Source: Propionivibrio limicola (GTDB taxonomy: Bacteria; Pseudomonadota; Gammaproteobacteria; Burkholderiales; Rhodocyclaceae). From it: a stretch of 64,000 nucleotides of DNA. This document shows, in pieces, positions 56,342 to 64,000 of this stretch. The DNA lies in contig NZ_SSSR01000002.1 of assembly GCF_009469695.1 (NCBI RefSeq), positions 124,001-188,000 on the forward strand. Reading direction: 5' to 3'. Position numbers and translations under genes: made by a program. The notes beneath the pieces are model-generated. The model was not told the origin of the DNA. It ran no database searches and saw only the letters and a list, made by a program, of their open reading frames with translations. The stretch's first letter is position 1. Each line of letters opens with the position of its first letter.

Positions 56342-57121
56342 ATGGCGCGCCGGAAGATTCACGACGATGAGCATGAAAATCACGAGCGTTGGCTCGTCTC
56401 GTATGCCGATTTCATCACCTTGCTCTTTGCGTTTTTTGTGGTGATGTACGCACTCTCAAGCGTTAATGAAGGGAAATATCGTGTGTTGAGCGACTCCCTG
56501 ATGTCGGCGTTTAGGAGTACTCAAACCGGAAGTGCTGCGGTTGTTCCCCCTCTCGTGACAGTTCCCAACCAGCCGCTGCAAAAGCCGGGGGGTTCAGCCA
56601 AAAGCGAGGGGGCGGCAAAGCAGAAGCAGCGCGATACGATGCGCAACGTGGCGAAGGATATCCTGGCCGTGATGGCGCCGCTGATCGAACAGGGCAAGGT
56701 CAGGGTTCTGGAGACAAGTCGCGGCGTTACGATCGAAATCAACGACAGCATTCTGTTCGCCCCGGGGCAGGCTCAACTTCATCCGGCCGTGGTCAAGGCC
56801 ATGCGGGCGGTAGCGGATGTGCTCGTTCCGACGGATTTCCCCATCACGATCGAAGGACACACCGACAATATCCCGATCAGTACGCCACAATTCCCGTCCA
56901 ACTGGGAACTCTCCGCCGTACGCGCGACAACCGTTCTCCGCCTGTTTTCCGATGCCGGAGTGGATCAAACGCGACTGACAGCGATTGGTTATGCAGATAC
57001 TCGGCCAGTGGAGCCAAATTTCCTTGCGGATGGGCGGGCAAGGAACCGGCGCGTTTCGATTCTGATTGATTCCGCCTCGCCTGAAAAAGGGCAGGACGTC
57101 GGAGTCGACGGGCGAAAATAG
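56342..57121 (+). CDS. motD: Second flagellar stator, MotB-type (MotD)
   Basis: 259 residues. One helix with YADFITLLFAFFVVMYALSS carries the proton-binding Asp, and the OmpA-like domain has IEGHTDNIPIST and NWELSAVRATTV. It lies 12 bp after motC. The gene ends convergent with flgN. Confidence 0.94.
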   Translation: MARRKIHDDEHENHERWLVSYADFITLLFAFFVVMYALSSVNEGKYRVLSDSLMSAFRSTQTGSAAVVPPLVTVPNQPLQKPGGSAKSEGAAKQKQRDTMRNVAKDILAVMAPLIEQGKVRVLETSRGVTIEINDSILFAPGQAQLHPAVVKAMRAVADVLVPTDFPITIEGHTDNIPISTPQFPSNWELSAVRATTVLRLFSDAGVDQTRLTAIGYADTRPVEPNFLADGRARNRRVSILIDSASPEKGQDVGVDGRK

Positions 57122-57145
57122 CCTCCCGGGCCGGAGTAAGCGTTG

Positions 57146-57613
57146 TTATACGGAGTCGTTGATGCGCCGGCTGCCGCCAGTAGTGGACTGGCCGTCGGGG
57201 CCATAAAGGTCGAGCGCGTCTTCTCTGCGTAGCAGGACGCCCAGCGCCTTGTTTGTGTATTGCAGGCGCATCTGAATGAGCTCGCCGTTCAGGCGGTTCA
57301 AGTCTCGGGCTTTGGCAACGGCTTCCAGGATTTCTGACCAGATGGCGGCGACGGCGGTTTCGCCCGGATGGGTGGCGCACCAGCTATCGATGCCGGGACG
57401 ATCGATCCCCAATCCGCACGCTACGAGGTGTTGGTTTCGCCGGCTGGTCAGCGCATTGATGCCTTCGATCAATACGTCCTTTTTTTCTGCCAGGCCGGGC
57501 AGGGAGTTCGTGTCCCCTGTGCTCAGTGCTTGCTGCTCACGACGGAGCAGGTCGGAGAACTGGCGAACGGCCTCAAGCTCGGCGGAAAGCGCCTGCTGTA
57601 GCGTGTCGGCCAT
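57146..57613 (-). CDS. flgN: Flagellar export chaperone FlgN
   Basis: 155-residue helical chaperone for hook-filament junction proteins FlgK and FlgL. It is coiled-coil rich (LQQALSAELEAVRQFSDLLRRE, then LNRLNGELIQMRLQYTNKAL). ATG 57613 fits family starts; an in-frame ATG at 57649 is possible. It follows flgM by 57 bp on the same strand. Confidence 0.9.
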   Translation of the reverse strand: MADTLQQALSAELEAVRQFSDLLRREQQALSTGDTNSLPGLAEKKDVLIEGINALTSRRNQHLVACGLGIDRPGIDSWCATHPGETAVAAIWSEILEAVAKARDLNRLNGELIQMRLQYTNKALGVLLRREDALDLYGPDGQSTTGGSRRINDSV

Positions 57614-57670
57614 GGAATTGTTGCCTGTTTTACGTGCTTCAATTGGCATTGCGGCTTGGGGCGATGGTCA

Positions 57671-57955
57671 TCAGGCTTTGCGCTGAGAATCCACCAGTTC
57701 CTTGGCGTCAGCGATCAGGCGGTCAGCGATCGCGCCCGCGTTGATGCTGAAGCGGCCCTCGGTGATGGCGGCTTTGATTTCAGAGACGCGGGCCGCGTCG
57801 AAAGCCGGCTCGTCATCTGTTGCGCGGAGCTGCGTGGACAGGCTGCTCAACTGAACTTCATCGCTGGCGGACGGCGATGCTTTTGTGGCGGCCTGATTTC
57901 GCGTCTCTTTGACAAGAGTCGTCCCGCTTGTCTTGGCCAAATTGTCGATTTTCAT
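57671..57955 (-). CDS. flgM: Anti-sigma-28 factor FlgM
   Basis: 94 residues. The N-terminal MKIDNLAK is typical; the C-terminal half (VSEIKAAITEGRFSINAGAIADRLI) binds FliA. It holds FliA until the hook is complete and is then exported. A near-perfect FliA promoter lies 34 bp upstream. Confidence 0.95.
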   Translation of the reverse strand: MKIDNLAKTSGTTLVKETRNQAATKASPSASDEVQLSSLSTQLRATDDEPAFDAARVSEIKAAITEGRFSINAGAIADRLIADAKELVDSQRKA

Positions 57956-57988
57956 GGCAGAGCCTCGAATGAAATTTTCTTGTTCGTT

Positions 57989-58015
57989 ATATCGGCTTGT
58001 TTGCCAGTAACTTTA
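57989..58015 (-). promoter_or_regulatory. Sigma-28 (FliA) promoter of flgM
   Basis: Minus strand TAAAGTTA, exactly 11 bp, then GCCGATAT: 14 of 16 consensus bases. It gives FliA-driven feedback on its own inhibitor. Confidence 0.85.
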
Positions 58016-58049
58016 GCATTTTCCGCAGGTTCGATCGCGGCAAAAGAAA

Positions 58050-58766
58050 TCAGTAAGAAACTTCGACGGTGCCGCCGTCACGCGCAATGCCGCTCAGCAC
58101 TTGGCCGGATGGCGTCCTTACCTGAACGACCTGTCCGTCGCTCGCGTTGTTCAGCGCTTTGCCTTCGCTGCTGACGCTGAATCCGTCGCCCTTGAAAATG
58201 GTCCGAACGGTCTGTCCCTGCTGCACAGCGGGTGGAGAAATCAACTGATCGCTGCGAATGGGTTGGCCTGCCGCAAAGCCCAGCCGGACGGTTTTGCCAA
58301 TCGCCTGGGTTTGGTCGGTCAGAAGGGTGGCGGGCAGCGTCGTTAGATCGCCGTTGCGCAGGGTGAGATCACCGGCGCCGATGACTTGGCCCGAAGCCAT
58401 CGGGCGCGAGGAGGCGAGATAGTTGCCGGTGACGGAAACGTGCACCTGAACGTAAATGGTCCAGTTGGAAGGACCGAGGCAGCGTACGCCGACCGTCGAC
58501 TTGCCCCACAGCCTGCTATTGCCCGGCAGGAAGGGCTCGAATGCGTGGCATGGACCAAGATTTGTACGCGCGTCGAGCGGCGTGACCTTGTAATTGACTT
58601 TGCCCGGCAAACCGCGGGTTTGCGCCTCCAGAAAGTGATCGAGAGCGCTGTGGAGCGAACTTGCCGTGTCTTGCGCGGGGGCAGCGGCAGGCAGCAGCAA
58701 GAAGAGCCAGAAAAAACTGATGAACCTCTGGCGGAGCCAACTGGGAAGAAGCGGGTGCATGGCCAT
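58050..58766 (-). CDS. flgA: Flagellar P-ring chaperone FlgA
   Basis: 238 residues. The signal peptide is hydrophobic (FFWLFLLLPAAAPAQ), and two SAF-like domains follow (ASGQVIGAGDLTLRNGDLTTLP then SPPAVQQGQTVRTIFKG). ATG 58766 (MAMHPLL) is taken; ATG 58781 is also possible. FlgA assists P-ring assembly in the periplasm. Divergent from flgB, as is common. Confidence 0.93.
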   Translation of the reverse strand: MAMHPLLPSWLRQRFISFFWLFLLLPAAAPAQDTASSLHSALDHFLEAQTRGLPGKVNYKVTPLDARTNLGPCHAFEPFLPGNSRLWGKSTVGVRCLGPSNWTIYVQVHVSVTGNYLASSRPMASGQVIGAGDLTLRNGDLTTLPATLLTDQTQAIGKTVRLGFAAGQPIRSDQLISPPAVQQGQTVRTIFKGDGFSVSSEGKALNNASDGQVVQVRTPSGQVLSGIARDGGTVEVSY

Positions 58767-58941
58767 ATTGTGCCCGATCATCAGGCGGTCGCGAAACTCT
58801 TCATGCGGTCGCGCGCCTGTTGCCGGTGGTTTGCCGGTAAGCGGCCGGTATTTTCCTCCGTTGTTTACGTGCTCGGCAATAATTGCCGGCGATAGGCCTG
58901 TGGCAGTTGTTTGTTCTTCGGGCAGAAGGCCTCTCTGTGCA

Positions 58942-58957
58942 TGGCATGGGATTTGCA
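58942..58957 (+). promoter_or_regulatory. Sigma-54 promoter of the flgB operon
   Basis: TGGCATG, four bases, TTGCA: the -24 GG and -12 GC elements are exact in TGGCAc-N5-TTGCa form. It lies 37 bp before the flgB ATG. Confidence 0.8.
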
Positions 58958-58993
58958 CACTGCCCATCAAAGCAAGACATTCAGGGAAAAATC

Positions 58994-59398
58994 ATGACCA
59001 GTAAACTCGACAATGCCTTTTCATTTCAGCAGCAGGCGCTGGCCCTGCGTGCTTACCGGCAGCAAGTGCTGGCCGGAAATATCGCTAATGCCGATACGCC
59101 GAATTACAAGGCCCGCGATTTCGATTTTTCTTCCGCTTTGCAGTCGGCCGTCGCTGGTCGTGGAGACGGGGCTCTTTCCATGGCAAGGACTTCTTCCGGG
59201 CATATAGCGGGCGGCGGCAGTGGTGCGGCTGCCAGTTTGATGTACCGCGTACCGGTACAGGGCAGTGTTGATGGCAATACGGTCGAGATGGATGTGGAGC
59301 GAGCCGAGTTTGCCGAGAATGCCCTGCAGTATCAGGCCGGGCTGACGTTCATTTCCGGCCGTATCAAGACCATGCGGGCGGCCATTCAAGGGCAATAA
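58994..59398 (+). CDS. flgB: Flagellar rod protein FlgB
   Basis: 134-residue proximal rod subunit. [24 protein letters not shown] is the N-terminal rod/hook motif, and [20 protein letters not shown] the C-terminal one. First gene of the rod-hook operon; flgC starts 2 bp later. Confidence 0.97.
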   Translation: MTSKLDNAFSFQQQALALRAYRQQVLAGNIANADTPNYKARDFDFSSALQSAVAGRGDGALSMARTSSGHIAGGGSGAAASLMYRVPVQGSVDGNTVEMDVERAEFAENALQYQAGLTFISGRIKTMRAAIQGQ

Positions 59399-59400
59399 TC

Positions 59401-59805
59401 ATGAGCGTCTTTAATGTTTTCAACATTTCGAGTAGTGCGCTGACCGCGCAGTCGATGCGGCTCAATGCGGTGGCCAGCAATCTCGCCAATGCCGACAGTA
59501 TCGCCGGGCCGGATGGAAAGCCTTATCGGGCAAAGCAGGTTGTTTTCGAGGCGGTGGCGCTCGACGGCCAGGCGGCACAGGGAGTGCGCGTCAAGCAGGT
59601 CGTCGAGGATGCCAGCCCCGGGCGAATGGTTTACGACCCGCGTAACCCCGCCGCCAACGAAAACGGCTATGTGACGATGCCGAACGTCAGCCCGGTCGAC
59701 GAAATGGTCAACATGATTTCGGCGTCGCGTTCCTATCAGACAAACGCCGAAGTGATGAATACCGCCAAGCAACTGTTGCTCAAGACTTTGACGCTTGGGC
59801 AGTGA
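59401..59805 (+). CDS. flgC: Flagellar rod protein FlgC
   Basis: 134-residue rod subunit. [18 protein letters not shown] at the N-terminus and [21 protein letters not shown] at the C-terminus form the coiled rod core. It lies directly after flgB. Confidence 0.97.
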   Translation: MSVFNVFNISSSALTAQSMRLNAVASNLANADSIAGPDGKPYRAKQVVFEAVALDGQAAQGVRVKQVVEDASPGRMVYDPRNPAANENGYVTMPNVSPVDEMVNMISASRSYQTNAEVMNTAKQLLLKTLTLGQ

Positions 59806-59829
59806 TAACCGGACATTAAGGAGGCAGGC

Positions 59830-60522
59830 ATGAGCAGCGTGACGACAAACAACACCACGAGCAGTCTATTTTCCACGATCAATGCGAACAATGCGGGCGG
59901 ATCGACGTCCTCGTCGAGCACGTCGGAGATCGACGATACCCAGAACCGCTTCCTGACGCTGCTCGTAACGCAGCTTCAGAATCAGGATCCGCTCAATCCG
60001 CTGGAAAATACCGAACTGACGAGCCAGCTCGCGCAGATGAGCACGGTGCAGGGAATCGAAGAACTCAACACGACGCTCTCGTCGCTCGTCGATAGCATGG
60101 CCGAGACTCAATCGATGCAGGCCGCCGCGCTGATCGGCAATTCCGTCCTCGTTTCCGGCAATAACCTCACGCTCTCGGACGGCGCGGCCTACGGCGGATT
60201 GACGCTTGCAAGCGCGGCCGACCAGGTGACGGTTGATATCCTCAATTCGAGCGGAAGCGTTATTCAGACGCAAACGCTCGGCGCGAATGACGCGGGAACC
60301 GTCCTTTTCTCATGGGACGGATCGACGAGTTCCGGTTCGACCGCAAGCGATGGTGCCTACACGTTCAAGGTTACGGCGACCAAGAACGGCGCTTCGGTCA
60401 CCTCTGAGGCAATGCAGATTGGCACGGTTTCTGCTCTTGTTCGTTCATCAAGCGGCGGTTTCCAACTGGATCTTGGCTCGCTCGGAACGTACGCGTTCGA
60501 TGACGTGCAGCAGGTCTTCTAG
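59830..60522 (+). CDS. flgD: Flagellar hook cap protein FlgD
   Basis: 230 residues. The N-terminal export and cap region has RFLTLLVTQLQNQDPLNPLE, and the C-terminal Ig-like domain has TVLFSWDGSTSSG. It caps the growing hook to polymerise FlgE. Ser/Thr-rich start. Confidence 0.97.
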   Translation: MSSVTTNNTTSSLFSTINANNAGGSTSSSSTSEIDDTQNRFLTLLVTQLQNQDPLNPLENTELTSQLAQMSTVQGIEELNTTLSSLVDSMAETQSMQAAALIGNSVLVSGNNLTLSDGAAYGGLTLASAADQVTVDILNSSGSVIQTQTLGANDAGTVLFSWDGSTSSGSTASDGAYTFKVTATKNGASVTSEAMQIGTVSALVRSSSGGFQLDLGSLGTYAFDDVQQVF

Positions 60523-60545
60523 TCTTCCAGGTCAAGGGGTAGAAA

Positions 60546-61856
60546 ATGGCATTTCAACAAGGTTTGAGCGGTCTTAACGCCTCCTCCAAGGCACTCGACG
60601 TGGTCGGCAACAACGTCGCCAACAGCAGCACCGTCGGCTTCAAGTCGTCGTCGGCGCACTTTGCGGACGTTTATGCCGCGTCGCTCGGCGGTGGCGGTGC
60701 CTCGCAGGTCGGTATCGGTACCGCGCTTTCTTCCGTCTTCCAGCAATTCACCCAAGGCAACATCACGACGACCAACAACACGCTCGACGTTGCGATCAAC
60801 GGCAGCGGTTACTACGTCGTCAGCCGCGACGGCACCGACGCTTATACCCGCAATGGCCAGTTCCACCTCGACAACGAGGGTTACATTGTCAACGACCAGG
60901 ACTACAAGCTGCTTGGCTACCTGCCCAACGCCTCGGGAGTCATCGATTCGTCGGGCGAGCGCCCAGAGGAAATCCAGATCTCGACGGCCAACATCGAGCC
61001 GCAGGCAACCTGGGCGGGGGATGTCAGTGATCCGAAGATGGTGCTGAACCTCGATTCGAGCGAGGACGCGATCGACTCCGCTACCTACCCGACCGTCGAT
61101 ACGACGAATCCGCTGTCCTACAACTATTCGACGTCGATGACGGTGTACGACTCGAAGGGCAACGACCACAAGATGACGCTTTACTTCGTCAAGTCGGACT
61201 CGGCAACGTCGGATTCGGAAGAATGGAGTGTCAGTGCGTCTCTCGATGGTTCTGATGCCGTAGAGCTTGAAGGGACAGGGTCGCCGCTCTCGTTTGATTC
61301 GAACGGGGCTCTTCCGACCACTCCTGCGGGTGTCAACGTATTGACGGTGCCTGCTGCGACAGCAACCCTATGGGAAGATTCGCTTTCGGGGGCCACGCTC
61401 GGTGATGGCACCAGTACCACTTTTTCCATCGACTTCTCCGGAACGACCAACTTCAACGGCGACAGCACGGTCAATTCGATGACGCAGGGCGGATTTGCGA
61501 CCGGGACGCTGACGGGGACCAGCATCAGCTCGGACGGCACAGTCCTTGGCAACTACAGCAACGGCCAGTCGAAGGCGCTCGCGCAGGTCTCGCTCGCAAC
61601 ATTCGCCAACTCGAACGGCCTGAGCAACATGGGTAACAACCTCTGGCAGGCGACCTCGACCTCGGGCGAGGCGAAGTACGGCGTTCCCGGCGAAGGAGTA
61701 CGCGGGATGCTCCAGTCGGCCGCGGTTGAGGAGTCGAACGTCGATCTGACCGCCGAACTGGTCAACATGATCACGCTGCAGCGCAACTATCAGGCGAGCG
61801 CGCAGACGATCAAGACGCAGGACCAGATCATGCAGACGCTGGTCAATCTGCGCTGA
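60546..61856 (+). CDS. flgE: Flagellar hook protein FlgE
   Basis: 436-residue hook subunit. The N-terminal part has GLSGLNASSKALDVVGNNVA, and the C-terminal part VDLTAELVNMITLQRNYQA. The Ser/Thr/Gly-rich surface domains (about 180-320) look variable. Length is usual for the family (about 400-430). Confidence 0.97.
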   Translation: MAFQQGLSGLNASSKALDVVGNNVANSSTVGFKSSSAHFADVYAASLGGGGASQVGIGTALSSVFQQFTQGNITTTNNTLDVAINGSGYYVVSRDGTDAYTRNGQFHLDNEGYIVNDQDYKLLGYLPNASGVIDSSGERPEEIQISTANIEPQATWAGDVSDPKMVLNLDSSEDAIDSATYPTVDTTNPLSYNYSTSMTVYDSKGNDHKMTLYFVKSDSATSDSEEWSVSASLDGSDAVELEGTGSPLSFDSNGALPTTPAGVNVLTVPAATATLWEDSLSGATLGDGTSTTFSIDFSGTTNFNGDSTVNSMTQGGFATGTLTGTSISSDGTVLGNYSNGQSKALAQVSLATFANSNGLSNMGNNLWQATSTSGEAKYGVPGEGVRGMLQSAAVEESNVDLTAELVNMITLQRNYQASAQTIKTQDQIMQTLVNLR

Positions 61857-61899
61857 TTTTCCTGAAGCTTAAGAACAAAACAAAAAAAGGTTAGGGAAC

Positions 61900-62640
61900 A
61901 TGGACCGTTTGATCTACACCGCGATGACCGGCGCCAAGCACGCCTTCCTGCAACAATCGGGCGTGGCGAACAATCTGGCCAACGCGTCGACGATCGGCTT
62001 TCGCGCCATGGAACACAAGTTCCGTTCTGTGCCCGTGGAGGGCACGGGAGAGGCGACACGCGCCTTCGTCGTCGATGCCTCGGTTGCCGATACGTTCGAC
62101 CAGGGGCCGATGATGGCGACCGGGCGGCCGCTCGATGTGGCGGTGCGGGGCGCGGGCTGGATCGCGGTCGAAGGGGCTAACGGGCAGGAGGCTTACACCC
62201 GTGCCGGCAATCTCCAGATCAACGCCAACGGCCAGCTGCAGACGGCGAGCGGTCTCAATGTGCTCAGCGATGGCGGTCCGATCGCCATCCCGCCCGACAA
62301 CAGCATCACGATTGCGCCCGACGGGACGATCTCCGTCGTGCCGCTGTTCGGTACGCCAAACAACACGAACGAAGTTGGTCGCATCAAGCTCGTCAATCCG
62401 CCGGAAAACGAGTTGGTTCGCGGCGATGACGGCCTTTTTCGCACGACCAACGGACAGCCAGCCGAAGCTGATGCCGACGTGCGGCTGGCCCCCGAGACGC
62501 TGGAGGGCAGCAACGTCAATCCGGTGGATTCGATGGTCAGCCTGATCAGCATCGCCCGGCAGTTCGAAATGCACATGAAGATGCTGCAAACGGCGGATAC
62601 CAACGCCGCCAAGGCCAGCCAGATTCTCTCGATGAATTGA
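61900..62640 (+). CDS. flgF: Flagellar rod protein FlgF
   Basis: 246-residue proximal rod protein. MDRLIYTAMTGAKHAFLQQS and the NNLANASTIGFRAM motif, with VDSMVSLISIARQFEMHMKM at the end. AGGTTAGGGAAC precedes the ATG. Confidence 0.97.
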   Translation: MDRLIYTAMTGAKHAFLQQSGVANNLANASTIGFRAMEHKFRSVPVEGTGEATRAFVVDASVADTFDQGPMMATGRPLDVAVRGAGWIAVEGANGQEAYTRAGNLQINANGQLQTASGLNVLSDGGPIAIPPDNSITIAPDGTISVVPLFGTPNNTNEVGRIKLVNPPENELVRGDDGLFRTTNGQPAEADADVRLAPETLEGSNVNPVDSMVSLISIARQFEMHMKMLQTADTNAAKASQILSMN

Positions 62641-62659
62641 TGACAGGAAATAAGAAACC

Positions 62660-63442
62660 ATGATCCGTTCCCTGTGGATTGCCCGCACCGGCCTGGATGC
62701 CCAGCAAACAAGCCTGGACGTCATCGCCAACAATCTGGCCAACGTCAGCACCAACGGTTTCAAGCGGGCCCGTCCGGTCTTCGAAGACCTGCTCTATCAA
62801 ACGCTGCGCCAACCGGGCGCGCAGTCGTCGCAGTCGACGCAGATTCCGAGCGGCTTGCAGTTGGGTACCGGCGTGCGCCCGGTGTCGACGGCCCGCATTC
62901 ATACGCAGGGCGCGTTGCAGCAGACCGGCAATGATCTCGATGTGGCGGTTGATGGTGCCGGCTTCTTCCAGGTGCTGTTGCCGGACGGCACGACCGCCTA
63001 TACGCGTGACGGTTCGTTCCAGCGCGACAATCAGGGTCAGCTGGTGACTTCGAGCGGTTATCCGGTGCAGCCGAATATCACGATTCCGGCCGATGCGCTG
63101 ACCGTTACGATTTCCAATGACGGTGTCGTCAGTATTACCCAGTCGGGAACGACGGCGACGACGCAGATCGGCAACCTGCAGCTGGCGACGTTTATCAACG
63201 TAGGCGGTTTGCAGAGCGTCGGTGAGAACCTCTTTCTGGAAACCGCGTCGAGCGGCACGCCGACCCCCAGCGATCCCGGCAGCAACGGCGCCGGCCAGCT
63301 TTATCAGCGTTATGTCGAGACGTCCAACGTCAATGTGGCCGAAGAACTGGTCAGCATGATCCAGACGCAACGCGCTTACGAGCTCAACTCGAAGGTGGTG
63401 TCGACGTCCGACTCGATGCTGGCGGCCCTTACCCAGATGTAA
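62660..63442 (+). CDS. flgG: Flagellar distal rod protein FlgG
   Basis: 260 residues, the usual FlgG length. [20 protein letters not shown] and [18 protein letters not shown] at the N-terminus; [20 protein letters not shown] at the C-terminus. Confidence 0.98.
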   Translation: MIRSLWIARTGLDAQQTSLDVIANNLANVSTNGFKRARPVFEDLLYQTLRQPGAQSSQSTQIPSGLQLGTGVRPVSTARIHTQGALQQTGNDLDVAVDGAGFFQVLLPDGTTAYTRDGSFQRDNQGQLVTSSGYPVQPNITIPADALTVTISNDGVVSITQSGTTATTQIGNLQLATFINVGGLQSVGENLFLETASSGTPTPSDPGSNGAGQLYQRYVETSNVNVAEELVSMIQTQRAYELNSKVVSTSDSMLAALTQM

Positions 63443-63451
63443 GGAGGGCGG

Positions 63452-64000
63452 ATGAACACGTCTTTGCCCAAACTGCTTCTCGTTACATCGCTCGTGGCGG
63501 TGACCGCCTGCAATACCGTGCCGGCGACGAATGTGCATCAGCCGATGACGGTTCGTCCGTCCGCACGCGGCGAAGGCGTCGTTGCGAATGGCAGCATTTA
63601 CCAGCCGGGCGTGTCGCGCACCCTGTTCGAGGATCGGCGCGCGCGCTATGTCGGCGATACGATGACGATCCTGATCAGCGAGAGAACGTCGGCGTCGACC
63701 GAGTCGGATACCAACGTCAGCCGCTCGTCCAGCATTAGCGCTTCCGTGCCGACGATCAGCGGCTTGCCTGGCAAGTCTTTGCAAGGGCTAGCGTTGTCCG
63801 GTCAAAGCTCGAATTCGTTGGCTGGGGGTGGCGATTCGGCGGCCAACAACGTGTTCACCGGCAACATTACCGTGACCGTGATCGAAGTGCTGCCGAACGG
63901 CAACCTTTTGGTTTCGGGGGAAAAGCAGGTCTCGGTCGGGCATGGCACCGAATACATCCGCCTGTCGGGCGTCGTCGATCCCTACTTCATCAGCACGGCG
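63452..64000 (+). CDS. flgH: Flagellar L-ring lipoprotein FlgH, 3' end beyond window
   Basis: 183 codons visible. A lipoprotein signal with lipobox VTAC ends at Cys20. GVVANGSIYQPG and RARYVGDTMTILISERTSA are FlgH marks, and GNLLVSGEKQVSVGHGTEYIRLSG matches the ring core. AGGAGG precedes the ATG. Confidence 0.96.
   Translation, partial: MNTSLPKLLLVTSLVAVTACNTVPATNVHQPMTVRPSARGEGVVANGSIYQPGVSRTLFEDRRARYVGDTMTILISERTSASTESDTNVSRSSSISASVPTISGLPGKSLQGLALSGQSSNSLAGGGDSAANNVFTGNITVTVIEVLPNGNLLVSGEKQVSVGHGTEYIRLSGVVDPYFISTA

Overview
The window looks like a chromosomal segment of a motile, GC-rich betaproteobacterium. The flagellar and chemotaxis gene order, the zinc-free type L33, the protein set and the codon bias suggest a member of the Rhodocyclales (Dechloromonas/Azonexus-like). 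That placement is inferred from gene content; no similarity search was run.

Left part (1-7500, all minus strand): a type I restriction-modification island. It reads hsdM, a small unknown ORF, an IS200-like REP-associated transposase (RAYT) with three REP palindromes, hsdS, an AlbA_2/GHKL-type ATP-binding regulator with an in-frame 12-bp tandem repeat, and hsdR (cut off by the window edge). The hsdM/hsdS junction is duplicated as a 42-bp direct repeat around the RAYT segment. The island lies directly behind a tRNA-Val/tRNA-Leu pair and the HU gene.

Middle part (7500-40300): mostly housekeeping and transport genes. They include uvrA, an MFS transporter, ssb, a methyl-accepting chemotaxis protein with a candidate FliA promoter, a lytic transglycosylase, an EF-G-like GTPase with an altered G3 motif, and a sodium:solute symporter behind a structured leader. 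Next come an AcpH-like protein and a LysR regulator divergent from three tandem orphan TRAP solute-binding proteins. The stretch ends with class III FBPase, kup, clpA-clpS, a cold-shock protein, a BepA-like M48 protease, tusA, pabB-pabC fusion, dut, coaBC, radC, rpmB-rpmG and a Nudix hydrolase.

Right part (40400-64000): a motility super-cluster. motA-motB-cheR-cheB(no receiver)-cheV-cheV-cheY-cheZ-cheA is followed by flhB-flhA-flhF-flhG-fliA-motC-motD. Then come flgN-flgM-flgA on the minus strand and flgB-C-D-E-F-G-H on the plus strand (flgH runs off the end). Both flagellar promoter classes can be read: a sigma-54 promoter before flgB and a near-consensus sigma-28 (FliA) promoter before flgM. 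The logic is export gate and placement genes, then FliA, its anti-sigma factor FlgM, late motor and chemotaxis genes, and rod/hook genes.

The most unusual points are the duplicated hsdM/hsdS junction with RAYT, the PGET repeat protein, long poly-G tracts inside cheA, motB, cheZ and flhG, the receiver-less CheB with two CheV and no CheW, the three orphan DctP proteins, and two unexplained structured leaders (before the symporter and before the transglycosylase). No CRISPR array, prophage or rRNA was seen.
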